From Natrialba taiwanensis DSM 12281 (lineage in GTDB: Archaea > Halobacteriota > Halobacteria > Halobacteriales > Natrialbaceae), in assembly GCF_000337595.1 (NCBI RefSeq), contig NZ_AOIL01000013.1, positions 188,149 to 241,211 of the forward strand: a stretch of DNA of 53,063 nucleotides, in the 5' to 3' direction. Under the pieces are notes generated by a model that was not told where the DNA came from, did not search any database, and saw only the letters and a list, made by a program, of their open reading frames with translations. This document shows, piece after piece, positions 8,061-17,217 of this stretch (position 1 is the stretch's first letter; every line of letters starts with the position of its first letter). The position numbers and the translations under genes are program-made.

Positions 8061-8789
8061 TCAGTGACTCGGCGTTCGGACGGCGCGGTTCGTTGCGATC
8101 GCGTCGGTCCGTCGTTTTACGGTAATCAGTGCGGCGAGTAACTCGAACGATGTCGGGAGCGGGTCGACCGTTGAATCGAGCTGATCCGCCCAGACGACGG
8201 GCACTTCGGCGATATCGTATCCGAGCACGCCGGCGACCGAAACGAACTCTAAATCCCACGCGAAGCCGCGTTCGTAGCAGTGTCGTCCGATCGATTCCCA
8301 GGCGTCCGCGCGAACGTCTTTCGCCCCGCACTGGTAATCGCGACACTGCGCCGGGAGGACCCGTCTGGCGGCGACCGCGAACAGCGCTCCCAGAAACCGA
8401 CGAACGACGGTCTGGTGGGCGAGTATCTTCGACGAGGGGTGCCGGCGCGAGCCGATACAGACCTCGGATTCTTCCGCTCGTATTTCTCGGACGATATCGT
8501 CGAGCGACGAGACGGGGATGGAGCCGTCGGCGTCGGCGAAGACGTAAATATCGGTGTCGAGCGCGTCAAATCCCGCCGTGATCGCAGCGCCCTTGCCGCG
8601 TCGATCCCGCGACGTATTGAGGTCGATTGCCGACTCCGAGAGGACTTCGACGTGCGATTCGGTCGGCTGATCGAGTTCGATCCGAACGGTTTCGGGGTTG
8701 AGTGCGGTTCGAACGGCCGTGAGATACCGGCTCAGCACGAGTGGATCGGGATCGTATGCCGGGATGACGACGCCGAGAGAGTCAGTCAT
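8061..8789 (-). CDS. Family 2 glycosyltransferase (polyprenyl-phosphate sugar synthase-like)
   Basis: A 242-residue GT-A enzyme with no membrane anchor. It shows GVVIPAYDPDPLVLSRYL at the N-terminus, RDRRGKGAAITAGFDAL, the metal-binding YVFADADGSIPVSSLDDIV (DAD acts as the DxD motif), IGSRRHPSS, and FAWDLEFVSVAGVLGYDIAEVPVVW, which is the dolichyl-phosphate glucose/mannose synthase pattern. It probably loads a sugar from a nucleotide donor onto a polyprenyl phosphate. It is followed by the gtrA remnant and a GT-C membrane enzyme on the same strand, a familiar load-flip-transfer set. The start at 8789 is the only Met that leaves the first beta strand intact. Confidence 0.88.
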   Translation of the reverse strand: MTDSLGVVIPAYDPDPLVLSRYLTAVRTALNPETVRIELDQPTESHVEVLSESAIDLNTSRDRRGKGAAITAGFDALDTDIYVFADADGSIPVSSLDDIVREIRAEESEVCIGSRRHPSSKILAHQTVVRRFLGALFAVAARRVLPAQCRDYQCGAKDVRADAWESIGRHCYERGFAWDLEFVSVAGVLGYDIAEVPVVWADQLDSTVDPLPTSFELLAALITVKRRTDAIATNRAVRTPSH

Positions 8790-8976
8790 CTCCTCGAACC
8801 CCCTCGCGCCTCCGCTTGCGGGACGCTTCGCTCGTTCTCGACGCTGAGTTCACGTGCAGCCACGTCGTACTCTCCTCTCTGTGTCTCTGTTCTCGCTTTC
8901 CATTCGTCAGCCCGTTTCTCGGCTCTCATACCGTCGAAAATGGACCTGACCTTCGCGGTTGTATCGTTCGCGTCGG

Positions 8977-9411
8977 CTACTCGATCTCGATTTCGCCGCG
9001 CATCGTGTTCGGATGCACTCGGCAGACGTACTCGACGATTTCGTCGGTCACGTCGAACTCGATGAACTGGTCCTCGCCTCCTTCGGTCGCCTCTTCGGTC
9101 TCGTAGTCGTCGACTACTTCGTCGTTCTCGTCGACGAGTTCGATATTGTGGGACGCGCCGTCGCCTTCTTCCCAGCCGATTTCGTACGTTTCGCCGTCCT
9201 GAAGGGTGAGCGTCGGATTGTCTTCGTCTGCGATCGCTTCGGGTTCGATACCGACCCAGCCCGGGGTCTGTGCATCGAGTTCGATTCGCGTCTCGGGCTC
9301 GATGGCTTCATCGTCGTCTTGTGCGCTTGCAGACGCGCTTCCAAACCCGAGTAGAAGTGCCCCGCCGGTCAGTTGAAGGACCCGCCGCCGTGTCGTGTCT
9401 CGTACCATCAC
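8977..9411 (-). CDS. Halocyanin-like blue copper protein, Tat-exported
   Basis: A 144-residue exported protein. The N-terminus TTRRRVLQLTGGALLLGFGS is a Tat signal followed by an ASA-type cleavage region. The mature part is a single cupredoxin domain with the four type-1 copper ligands in order: H88 (ASHNIE), C130, H133 and M137 (YVCRVHPNTM). Such proteins shuttle electrons on the outer face of the membrane in haloarchaea. It is monocistronic here. The copper-type genes at 27035-30258 are far away and on the same strand, so no operon link exists. Confidence 0.92.
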   Translation of the reverse strand: MMVRDTTRRRVLQLTGGALLLGFGSASASAQDDDEAIEPETRIELDAQTPGWVGIEPEAIADEDNPTLTLQDGETYEIGWEEGDGASHNIELVDENDEVVDDYETEEATEGGEDQFIEFDVTDEIVEYVCRVHPNTMRGEIEIE

Positions 9412-9714
9412 CCTCGTCTGGCTACGACGATGTACTTAAACCATTCATCAATATTACTGGATTGAGTCCGTCGCTAGTGATATCGACGAGACGATACGAA
9501 ACGAAACGCGACCCGATACAGCGTGACCGCCGTCCATCACGAAAGTCCCGACGATGAAACGTACGAAACGGATCGCAGCGTAGCCACCGCGGGCCGTTCG
9601 ATAGCCCTACGCGGACGGAAGCAGCCCGTCGCTCCAGCGCGGCCGCGTCCCCGACACACATCAAATTTCTTTCCGGTACCAACTTATATGGTCGCTTTTA
9701 TCATAGTCTCTCAT
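9412..9714. other. Intergenic region between halocyanin-like and zinc-ribbon genes
   Basis: About 300 nt upstream of two divergent genes. It holds the promoters of both; apart from the TATA element at 9683-9690 I see no coding potential or repeat. Confidence 0.5.
9683..9690 (+). promoter_or_regulatory. TATA box of the small zinc-ribbon gene
   Basis: CTTATATG is centred about 28 nt before the ATG at 9715, predicting a transcript that starts at or within a few bases of the start codon. Confidence 0.5.
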
Positions 9715-9876
9715 ATGGCCGGTACATCAACCACTCGCGGACAATCTCGGTGTCGCAACTGCGGCTTTGAAGCGCCCGGTGGTGACGAACAGTGGCTTCG
9801 AATCGAGGTTCCGAAGCTCGGTCGAATGACACAGTGCCCGGTCTGTGAGAGCACGGACGTGATTACGAGTCGATAG
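9715..9876 (+). CDS. Small zinc-ribbon protein (53 aa)
   Basis: A 53-residue protein with two Cys pairs, CRNC near residue 13 and CPVC near residue 42, separated by about 25 residues. This is the layout of a minimal zinc ribbon, of the type grouped in haloarchaea as CPxCG-related small zinc finger proteins. The start at 9715 is chosen because the TATA box at 9683-9690 places the transcript start there; the frame is open further upstream but enters the promoter. No function is known to me beyond probable zinc binding and possible nucleic acid or protein contacts. Confidence 0.75.
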   Translation: MAGTSTTRGQSRCRNCGFEAPGGDEQWLRIEVPKLGRMTQCPVCESTDVITSR

Positions 9877-10008
9877 CACGAGTCGAACGCTCTCTTGCAC
9901 TCGACGTGGCACGCAACCGTCCCGTGGTGGTAACTAACACACGCTTCGGCGCGACACAACAGCCAGCATCACAACAGACTCTTTGCCCTCTCTCCCCTTT
10001 CTAGACGT

Positions 10009-10461
10009 ATGAGTAACGATTCCAGCCAGGAACAGACATCCGACTCCGAAACCCAGGCTGACGTCCCCGAAACCGATGCGGAGTGGCGCGCCGAACTCGA
10101 CGACGAAGAATACCGCATCCTCCGCGAAGCCGGCACCGAAGCCCCCTTCAGCGGCGAGTACGTCGACCACAAGGCAGACGGCAGCTACGAATGTGCGGGC
10201 TGCGGCGCTGCACTCTTCGATGGGGACACGAAGTTTGACTCCGGCTGTGGCTGGCCCAGCTTCTACGATGTTGACGACGATCGAATCGAGACGCGATCGG
10301 ACGACAGTCACGGAATGCGCCGTACAGAGGTCCTGTGTGCCAACTGCGGGGGCCATCTCGGTCACGTCTTCGAGGACGGGCCGGAACCGACCGGCAAGCG
10401 ATACTGTATCAACTCCGTCGCACTCGACTTCGAAGACGACGATACTGCCGACCGCGACTGA
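10009..10461 (+). CDS. msrB: Peptide-methionine (R)-S-oxide reductase MsrB
   Basis: A 150-residue repair enzyme that reduces the R form of methionine sulfoxide in proteins. It has both zinc-binding pairs (CAGC and CANC), the family block [23 protein letters not shown], and the catalytic Cys in [12 protein letters not shown]. An acidic 25-residue N-terminal extension precedes the core, as is usual for haloarchaeal proteins. It is complete and has its own upstream space. No msrA is visible in the window. Confidence 0.96.
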   Translation: MSNDSSQEQTSDSETQADVPETDAEWRAELDDEEYRILREAGTEAPFSGEYVDHKADGSYECAGCGAALFDGDTKFDSGCGWPSFYDVDDDRIETRSDDSHGMRRTEVLCANCGGHLGHVFEDGPEPTGKRYCINSVALDFEDDDTADRD

Positions 10462-10604
10462 GAACGGGGAACCGAGTGCGAAACCGCGGCTGAAGCCACC
10501 TCAGAACTGGTGGATAGACGAACGCAATCACGGAGAGGACGGTCAGCGCGCACGACGCGAGTGCAGGCAGCATCCTTTTCGAAATTCCTGTCGCACTATC
10601 GCCC

Positions 10605-10811
10605 ATGTCCAATGAGCGACCAACCGCGGAAGAACTGCGCCAAGGGCTCACTGTCGAGATCATTCAGGGCGACCAGGATGTCGAATCGGTAGATCAAGAG
10701 CCCATCATTGGTGAGGTCGGCACCGTCTACGAGGACGATCCCGCCGGTCCGACCGTCGAATTGAAAAGCGGTGTCGTCGGCCACGTTCAGTCGATCGTCC
10801 ACGACAAGTAA
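10605..10811 (+). CDS. YwbE-like protein (DUF2196)
   Basis: A 68-residue protein with the YwbE pattern: LRQGLTVEIIQ, then IIGEVGTVYEDDPAGPTVELKSGVVGHVQSIV. This is a short beta-rich fold related to KOW-like modules, found in bacteria and haloarchaea, with no established activity. The ATG at 10605 directly starts the conserved region. It stands between msrB and a receiver gene on the same strand with gaps of 143 and 72 nt, so co-transcription is possible but not shown. Confidence 0.82.
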   Translation: MSNERPTAEELRQGLTVEIIQGDQDVESVDQEPIIGEVGTVYEDDPAGPTVELKSGVVGHVQSIVHDK

Positions 10812-10883
10812 AACGGATAGACGGGGAGAGTAATCAGAACTGGTGACCTCGCTGTTTTACCCTTCCGCTCAGAATACTCCGTA

Positions 10884-11342
10884 ATGACTCCAGACGGCGA
10901 GGAGGTAGGCGATCAGATCACCATTTTACTGATCGAACCGAATCCCGGTGATACGCGTCTCTTCACAGAACCCTTCAAAGACGCGAAACTCAAGAACAAA
11001 CTGTACACCATCAGCGATGGTGACGCCGCCCTTGATTTCGTTAACCAACGCGGCGAGTACGCAGCGAAACCACGTCCGGACTTGATCCTCCTCGAGCCGA
11101 AGTTACCCGGCAAAAGCGGTATGGACGTGTTGTCTGAGCTGAATAACGAGCCTGCACTCCGGGAGATTCCCGTTGTCGCTCTAACTAGTTCGGAGAGAGG
11201 CGAAGACATTGTCAAGTCACACGGCTTTGACGCGGATCAGTACGTCCAAAAGCCAGTTGAAGCGGAGGACTTCGTCAACTTCGTGCAGGAGATCGAGGAC
11301 CTGTGGTTTGCAATCGTTCAAGAGCCATCAACAGAGGAGTGA
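10884..11342 (+). CDS. Stand-alone receiver protein with Glu at the phosphorylation site
   Basis: A 152-residue CheY-fold protein of the Rcp1/RcpA type with no output domain. The phospho-acceptor Asp is replaced by E71 in LILLEPKLPGKSG. In the acidic pocket the usual ED pair is EP (E18-P19 in LLIEPNPGD). The switch Thr (VALTSS) and the conserved Lys (YVQKPVE) remain. It therefore cannot be phosphorylated in the normal way. Glu at this site often mimics phosphate, so it may be locked in an active-like state. The canonical paralogue at 22877-23341 keeps Asp, which makes the contrast clear. Partner kinases are not visible nearby. Confidence 0.88.
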   Translation: MTPDGEEVGDQITILLIEPNPGDTRLFTEPFKDAKLKNKLYTISDGDAALDFVNQRGEYAAKPRPDLILLEPKLPGKSGMDVLSELNNEPALREIPVVALTSSERGEDIVKSHGFDADQYVQKPVEAEDFVNFVQEIEDLWFAIVQEPSTEE

Positions 11343-11625
11343 GTGTGCTACTGAAACGCGCCATACGAGTTTCTGAGAGCGATCTGTGATGAGCGAGATC
11401 GTGTTACGTGCAGTTAGGGCGGTACCTAAATCCGGTTCTGTATTCCCGCTATACGATTTATACCGATCCCGTTTGCTGAGCGCTCGAACCCACCGATTCG
11501 CTTGCGAATGACCGCACAGACGGCACTGACAGGACCAGAATCACGTACAAGCACAACACGCATCGAACCGCCGAACCCAACCCAGCGTCACGACGTTTTT
11601 ACGTGCACGGCGGGTATCCCGGTCC

Positions 11626-12528
11626 ATGGTGCGGAACGTCGCCGAATTACTGCCGGAACTCGAAGAGCAGGATTTCTATCTCCTTTCGGGGGTCGAACAG
11701 GGAATGCGCTTCTCCGAGTGGGTACAGCGGGAGAAACTCCCGAAATTCGCCAGCCTGACCGACGAAGAAGTAACGTACCGACTCGAACGGTGTCTCAAAC
11801 GCGGCCTCATCAAGAAAAAGACCATCCAGTACGAGGGGTATACCCTCCAGTTCGAGGGGTATGACGCCCTCGCACTCCGAGCGCTCGTCGAGCGCGATAC
11901 GATCTCGGAGTTCGGCGCACCGCTCGGCGTCGGCAAGGAAAGCGACGTGTACGAAGTTCGGTCGTACAAGCCTCTCGCGTTGAAATATCACCGCGAGGGG
12001 TATACGAACTTCCGAGAGGTCCACAAAGAACGCGATTACACCGCTGACAACGAACACGTCTCCTGGATGTACACCGCTCGAAAGGCCGCCGAACGCGAAC
12101 ACGACATCCTCGAAGAACTCTACCCGGACGTTGCGGTCCCCCAACCGATCGACCAGAATCGCCACGCCATCGTCATGGAAAAGATGGACGGCGTCGAACT
12201 CTCGCGAACGAAACTCGAAGCCGACCAGGTTCTTGGCGTCCTCGATCTGCTCATCTCCGAAATCGCTCGCGCGTACGAAGCCGGCTACGTCCACGCGGAC
12301 ATGAGCGAGTACAACGTCTTCCTCGACGAGGATGGCGTTACCATCTTCGACTGGCCACAGGCCGTCCCAACCGACCACGAAAACGCCGACGAGTTCCTTC
12401 GACGAGATCTCCAGAACGCCGTGGGGTACTTCCGCCGAAAGTACCCACAGCAGGTTTCGGGTGAACTCGAGAGCGACACGGTGGCAGCGGAGATCGCTTC
12501 GGGGTCGTTCGAGACGATTCGCGAGTAA
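11626..12528 (+). CDS. rio2: RIO-type atypical protein kinase Rio2
   Basis: A 300-residue protein with an N-terminal winged helix (residues about 1-85, MVRNVAELLPELEEQDFYLL) followed by the RIO kinase fold. It has the ATP loop GVGKESDVYE at about 100-110, the Lys in LALKYHREG, catalytic D225 in HADMSEYNVF and metal-binding D242 in IFDWPQAV. Rio2 acts in late small-subunit ribosome maturation. The ATG at 11626 gives the family's usual N-terminus. It is convergent with the subtilase gene. Confidence 0.96.
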   Translation: MVRNVAELLPELEEQDFYLLSGVEQGMRFSEWVQREKLPKFASLTDEEVTYRLERCLKRGLIKKKTIQYEGYTLQFEGYDALALRALVERDTISEFGAPLGVGKESDVYEVRSYKPLALKYHREGYTNFREVHKERDYTADNEHVSWMYTARKAAEREHDILEELYPDVAVPQPIDQNRHAIVMEKMDGVELSRTKLEADQVLGVLDLLISEIARAYEAGYVHADMSEYNVFLDEDGVTIFDWPQAVPTDHENADEFLRRDLQNAVGYFRRKYPQQVSGELESDTVAAEIASGSFETIRE

Positions 12529-12849
12529 CGCTGACTCTCTCAGCGTTCGGTTCCGGTCGCTGCGGCTCGCTTTAGCTCGATTTGGATGGGGATAGTGATA
12601 GTCGTCCCCGAGCACGGTAATCGAGTTGGGGGAGACGCTCGTACGGGGATCGCGTTCGGTCGTTAATTGGGATACAGTATCACGCTCGGCGAAAGAGCGG
12701 AAGGCCGTGTTGAGTTGCATCGGTCGTCAGCCCACTCGTTGGTGGCCCAGGGGATGAACGGATACTGATATACGAAATTCGGGATGAAACGGGAGCGCGA
12801 TGGACGCTGCAGGGATAACCGCATGAGATCCCTGCAACCGAACTCGACG
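12529..12849. other. Convergent intergenic region
   Basis: About 320 nt between the ends of rio2 and the subtilase gene. Apart from the stem-loop at 12808-12836 it shows no gene-like frame or repeat. Confidence 0.4.
12808..12836 (-). terminator. Stem-loop after the subtilase gene
   Basis: A perfect 9-bp inverted repeat (TGCAGGGAT and ATCCCTGCA) with an 11-nt loop lies 13 nt beyond the stop of the minus-strand subtilase gene. There is no U-run after it, so it may stabilise the mRNA end rather than terminate. Confidence 0.4.
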
Positions 12850-14401
12850 CTACTCGTGACTGCCGGGTGCGAGATCGATCTCGTCGAATCCTGCGAGTTC
12901 ACCCGGCTCGGCGCGCTGAACCGCTGCCAGTGCGTCGACGTAGCCGGCATCGACGGATTCGGCGGTGTAGGTGTCGTGAACGGTTTCGACCGCCGTTGCT
13001 TCGAGCGTCGTGAGCACGTCGACGGGAGCGGGCGCTTCGCCGTGGGCCTCGAGAGACGCGTCGACGACGAGCGTCGCACAGCCGACGGTGACCGGACAGG
13101 ACATGCTGGTCCCGGACATCGGTCCGTAGTAGCGTTCACCGTCGGGTTCGGTGACGTTTAACGCATCGGCAGGGTTGAGCGTGCTCGTCACGTCGCCACC
13201 CTTGGCGGCGACGCCGTTGCGGTAGATACCGAGCGGCCCCTCGATTTCGTCTTCGGGGGTGCCATCGTGCAGCGCAGCGAGATTTTCGTAGGCCGCGTGC
13301 CGGTTGTAGTTGTCCTGCTCCCGGGAGCCGTCCTGGGGGCGTCCGCGGGAGGAAACGTCCGTCACCGTCTGATCGGCGTGCGTTGCCGCAACGCCGAGAA
13401 CGTGCGGGGCCTTGGCGTACTGGTTCAACGTTCCTCGCTCCGGGCCGCTGTTACCGGCCGAGAACACCGGGAGAATGCCGGCCTCGTGTGCGGCCCAGGT
13501 AGCGACGTTCGTCGGATCGTCGGGAACGAACGGGCGGTCGTCGGCGGCCGGGCCGTACGAGTTCGAGACGACCTGTACGTCGTGTTCCCCCTCGCGCTGG
13601 CGACGGAGCATGTCGTCGTAGGCGGCGACGATGTAGACGATCAACAGCCCGCCGACGCCGCAGAAGTAGACGGTGAGGTCAGCGTCCGGAGCCATGCCGG
13701 TGAACTCGCCGTCGCTGGCCGAGCCGTCGCCGGCGATACTGCCCGCGCAGTGGGTGCCGTGACCGCTGTTGTCGCTGTCGATGAAGCCGACATCCTGCCA
13801 CCACAGCGGGTCGTCGGTCACGGCGGGAATACCGACGTACTGCAGGTTCGCTCGCAGGTTGCCCTCGAGATCCGGACGCGCACCGTCGATGCCCGAGTCG
13901 ATGACGACGGTGTGAGCATTCGATCCGGTGTAGCCGTATCGAGCCCGGTTCCGGCCTGGACCGTCCCGGTCCGCGTATCCGCTCGTGCATCGTGTTCTGG
14001 TACTCGAGTTCGTAGTTCGCGGAAATATAGCGCACCTTCGACCAGCCGGCGACCGTCTCGATTAGCGGTCCGGTGAGTTCGGCGTACGCCATCGGAAGCA
14101 CGTCGAACCGGCCGGCGAGGGCGTCGAGAGACAGCAGCCGGTCCGCGTCGGCGTTGGTTTCGAAGACGACGATCGTCTCCTGTTCGAGGCTACTCTCGAG
14201 GTTGAGAGTATCGTCGACGAGCGTGTCGCCGACGCTGACGAGTCCACCGACGACATCTCCGAGAAGCATGCTTGCGCTCCCGGTGAGGCCGATTCCGCCG
14301 ACAAACCCCGTCGCTCCCACGCCAGTGAGGAATCGCCGTCTCGTTGCGACACCGTCCGTCGATTCGTCCGCGGTCGAGCCCGTCGAGTTGGTCCGTTCCA
14401 T
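12850..14401 (-). pseudogene. Tat-exported subtilisin-like protease (halolysin type), frameshifted
   Basis: The 5' frame from the ATG at 14401 gives a Tat signal (TRRRFLTGVGATGFVGGIGL), an inhibitor-like propeptide (QETIVVFETNADADRLL) and ELEYQNTMHE. At about 13971-13977 the frame breaks, and the protease domain continues one frame over with GYTGSN...VVIDSGIDG (catalytic Asp), SGHGTHCAGSIAGDG (His), FSAGNSGPERG and MSGTSMSCPVTVG (Ser). All three catalytic residues survive. Loss of one CG from a CGCGCG-like run would explain the shift (MHERIR-AD-RDGPGR restored). It could be a true pseudogene, a phase-variable gene or a sequencing error. No other lesion is seen. Confidence 0.85.
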
Positions 14402-14772
14402 AAGAGACAGCCACTGGAAACAATGGCAAATGCTATCATATCCTTTCGGCTAGCTGTTAGGGGTTCACCACGATCACGAGAACTGACGCGTGCCGGATAG
14501 AAAATTGCCAGCAGCGACAAACCTGGCAGCCAATTCTCGACCTGTTTCGTGTATACAACTGTTCGTCTCACACAAACTGCGGTCACACGGTGTGGAAGAC
14601 GGTTCCACGAGTGGAATCGTACGCGTGAGTAACACGAGAGCAGGTCCCGGTTGATCGGTCGAGTGTGACATCTCGTCCCGCCGTTCGTCTCGATTAGCTG
14701 GCCATTATCCAGCCAGCAACGATCCTAGTGCAGTCTATAGCTATCAGGACAAATCTCATGGCAGGAATTAGG
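14402..14772. other. Intergenic region between subtilase and a small acidic protein
   Basis: 371 nt carrying the divergent promoters. A 5-bp inverted repeat (GCTGG/CCAGC) lies at 14697-14713. A short segment near 14411-14421 (CCACTGGAAAC) resembles half an origin recognition box, but only one copy exists. No gene is supported. Confidence 0.4.
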
Positions 14773-14967
14773 ATGTCCGAGACAGCACTCGAGTATCAGA
14801 AGGATGTGCTCGAAACGATCATCGACGAGGCGGTGTACATGGGAACGGCCTCCGAAGAAGAGGCCGAACAGCTCCACGATCGGCTGGACGAACTCGAATC
14901 GATGCAGTCGGTCAATCAACTGTGGTACGACCTCTCTCAAGAGTACGACGTGATCGAGCAAACCTGA
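14773..14967 (+). CDS. Small acidic helical protein (64 aa)
   Basis: A 64-residue protein starting MSETALEYQKDVLETIIDEA, rich in Glu and Leu and predicted to be almost entirely alpha-helical, with heptad-like spacing around AEQLHDRLDELESM. It has no signal, membrane segment or metal motif. I do not recognise a family with certainty. The ATG at 14773 is preferred over one at 14728 because the upstream codons (QSIAIRTNLMAG) lie in the promoter region and lack the acidic bias. It precedes the L15e gene by about 190 nt on the same strand. Confidence 0.65.
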   Translation: MSETALEYQKDVLETIIDEAVYMGTASEEEAEQLHDRLDELESMQSVNQLWYDLSQEYDVIEQT

Positions 14968-15158
14968 CGAGCCAACGGGCCTGTCACACTCGAAACGCTT
15001 CGAAGCCCTTATACTCGGGAATTGGATAGAGTATCGTAACTCGCTGGGCCGCGGGCACCAGCGGGCACCTGTCCGGCACGACGCCGCCACAGGACGGAAT
15101 GTGATCCGCGGGGGATCGTCCTCGCCGGGTTGAACCATCACCGCCCGCGGTGAATACA

Positions 15159-15749
15159 ATGGCAAAGAGCTTCTATTCCCACATCAAGGACGCGTGGAAG
15201 GACCCCGACGACGGTAAACTCGGGGAACTGCAATGGCAGCGAAAGCAAGAGTGGCGCGACCAGGGCGCAATCGAGCGCATCGAGCGACCGACGCGACTCG
15301 ACAAGGCTCGTGAACTCGGCTACAAGGCAAAGCAGGGCATCATCATGACCCGCGTGTCGGTTCGCAAAGGGACCGCCCGCAAGCAGCGCTTTACGGCCGG
15401 TCGTCGCTCCAAGCGCCAGGGTGTCAACCGCATCGGACGGCGCAAGAACATCCAGCGCATCGGCGAAGAGCGCGTCTCCCGAAAGTATCCCAACATGCGC
15501 GTGCTCAACAGCTACTGGGTCGGTGAAGACGGGAGCCAGAAGTGGTTCGAAGTGATCCTCGTCGATCCGAACCACCCCGCAATCGAGAACGACGACGATC
15601 TTAACTGGATCTGTGACGACACCCACACGAACCGTGCTTTCCGCGGCCTCACCAACGCGGGCAAGGACAACCGCGGTCTCAACAACCGCGGCAAGGGTGC
15701 CGAGAAGGTCCGTCCGTCGAACACCGGCGGGCAGGGCCGCGCGAAGTAA
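15159..15749 (+). CDS. rpl15e: Large-subunit ribosomal protein eL15 (L15e)
   Basis: A 196-residue ribosomal protein beginning MAKSFYSHIKDAWKDPDDG. It carries the conserved blocks KARELGYKAKQGIIMTRVSV, KGTARKQRFTAGRRSKR, YPNMRVLNSYWVGEDGS and, at the C-terminus, FRGLTNAGKDNRGLNNRGKG. It contacts 23S rRNA deep in the large subunit and is basic, unlike most proteins here. The ATG at 15159 is the family start; a GTG three codons earlier is in frame but not needed. It is complete. Confidence 0.98.
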   Translation: MAKSFYSHIKDAWKDPDDGKLGELQWQRKQEWRDQGAIERIERPTRLDKARELGYKAKQGIIMTRVSVRKGTARKQRFTAGRRSKRQGVNRIGRRKNIQRIGEERVSRKYPNMRVLNSYWVGEDGSQKWFEVILVDPNHPAIENDDDLNWICDDTHTNRAFRGLTNAGKDNRGLNNRGKGAEKVRPSNTGGQGRAK

Positions 15750-15934
15750 CCGGCACGCACAGACCGCCGCATTCGGCGGCTTCGATTCACGTTCTTTTGT
15801 GACGCTTCTCGGTGAGTTGATGCTGTTTCGATGCACCTTATTCGACCACCGTACGCAACCACGCGAGGAAATCGACGCGACGGCCCCAGTATGACGGGCT
15901 GAAACTTAACTCGATGCTCGTCGTAGCAGGAAGC

Positions 15935-16369
15935 ATGCCACGTCACGTCCTCGTTCCGGTCGACGACTCGGACCGTTCGACTGACGCACTCGAGTTCACC
16001 TGTCGGGAGTATCCGGACGCGACGATCACGGCGTTACACGTCATCGATCCCGGGGACTTCTACGCGGCGACAGGGATCGAGGGCGGCGCGGTGGCAAATT
16101 ACGAGGAGATTCAGACCCAGCACGAACAGCGAGCCGATGCGCTCCTCGAGCAGACGCGCGAGGAGGCGGCCGAGTTCGGCTGCGAGATCGAAACGGACCG
16201 CGTCGTCGGCGGCATCTCGCGATCGATCGTCACCTACGCGGACGAACACGATGTCGATCACATTACGATCGGGAGCCACGGCCGCACGGGTGCGAGTCGA
16301 ATCCTGCTGGGAAGTGTAGCGGAGAACGTCGCCCGGCGGTCTTCGGTTCCGGTGACGATCGTCCGATAG
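15935..16369 (+). CDS. Universal stress protein (UspA family)
   Basis: A 144-residue single UspA domain. It starts MPRHVLVPVDDSDRSTDAL and ends with the ATP-binding signature IGSHGRTGASRILLGSVAENV (G-2x-G-9x-GS), so it should bind ATP. The middle (QTQHEQRADALLEQ) is the usual long helix. The ATG at 15935 is chosen because it directly starts the first beta strand. Usp proteins respond to stress and energy state; the specific partner is unknown. It is separated from L15e by about 185 nt and is convergent with gfcR. Confidence 0.95.
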   Translation: MPRHVLVPVDDSDRSTDALEFTCREYPDATITALHVIDPGDFYAATGIEGGAVANYEEIQTQHEQRADALLEQTREEAAEFGCEIETDRVVGGISRSIVTYADEHDVDHITIGSHGRTGASRILLGSVAENVARRSSVPVTIVR

Positions 16370-16506
16370 CGATCCGGATCACCGATGCACCATGCTGGCT
16401 GCACTACCGCCGCTGGTAGCGGCTTCGTCGGGAACACAGGATCGGTGACACGGACGAAACGGAGATACAGATCAACGACAGCACCGCGATCGGAGTCCCG
16501 GAGCGC

Positions 16507-17217
16507 TTAGACTGAGGTCAGCGAGCCGACCGGTGCATCCGTCCGACTGCGAGCGCGGCGAATCCCGTCCTCGCCGGCGGAGATGAGCGCAAAAACGCCG
16601 GCGACCTCCGCTTCGGACGTCTCGACGATGTCGAGCAAGAGTTCCTGCGTCTCACCCGAGCGGATGAGGTCGTCGACGACCAGCACCGACTCGCCGGCGT
16701 CGATAGCCGCGACGGGCAGGTAGTAGGTGAGTTCGATGCCCGACTGCAGGCGCTGGCGCGCCTCAATGAACTCCTCGACTGCGGTCTCTTTGCTTTTTTT
16801 CGCGTAGGCACACCGCGTGCCGTAGTAACTCGCGAGCGACGCCGCGAGCGTGATTCCGTCCGTCGCAGCGGTCAAGACGACATCCGGCCGATCGAACTCG
16901 AAGGCGTTCGCGACGACGGGTGCGACGAGGTCCAGAAACGACTGATCGAAGACGGTGCCAGAGTTGTCGACGTAGCCCTCGTTGTCGACGTGAATGCGCT
17001 CATCAAGTTCGGTGGCGAGGGCCTCGCGGCCGATATCTTCGACGACTTCACGAGCGCGTTCGGTGCCGGGGAGGACGTGGCCGTTGACGTAGCGATTGAG
17101 GTCGCCGGCCGGAAGCCCGGTCGTCTCGGCGAGTTCGTCGTAGGTCCGCGTTTCCTTCAGCATCCGCAGTACGTCGACGGCCCGCAACTGGAGGGCAGCC
17201 TTTTCTGCTCTGTTCAT
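16507..17217 (-). CDS. gfcR: PRTase-type transcriptional regulator GfcR
   Basis: A 236-residue protein with an N-terminal helix-turn-helix (about 10-60; YDELAETTGLPAGDLNRYVNGHVLPG) and a phosphoribosyltransferase-like domain whose PRPP loop is VLVVDDLIRSGET. This is the architecture of GfcR of Haloferax volcanii, which controls sugar catabolic genes and is thought to sense a sugar intermediate through the PRTase fold. The ATG at 17217 (MNRAEKAALQLRAV) is preferred over one four codons upstream. Some haloarchaea annotate the same protein as orotate phosphoribosyltransferase-like; the real PyrE is at 20492-21061. Confidence 0.88.
   Translation of the reverse strand: MNRAEKAALQLRAVDVLRMLKETRTYDELAETTGLPAGDLNRYVNGHVLPGTERAREVVEDIGREALATELDERIHVDNEGYVDNSGTVFDQSFLDLVAPVVANAFEFDRPDVVLTAATDGITLAASLASYYGTRCAYAKKSKETAVEEFIEARQRLQSGIELTYYLPVAAIDAGESVLVVDDLIRSGETQELLLDIVETSEAEVAGVFALISAGEDGIRRARSRTDAPVGSLTSV

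Noticed and set aside
14405-14430. Origin recognition box near the subtilase start
   Set aside because: Only one partial CCACTGGAAAC match, no second copy and no intact Orc1 gene next to it.
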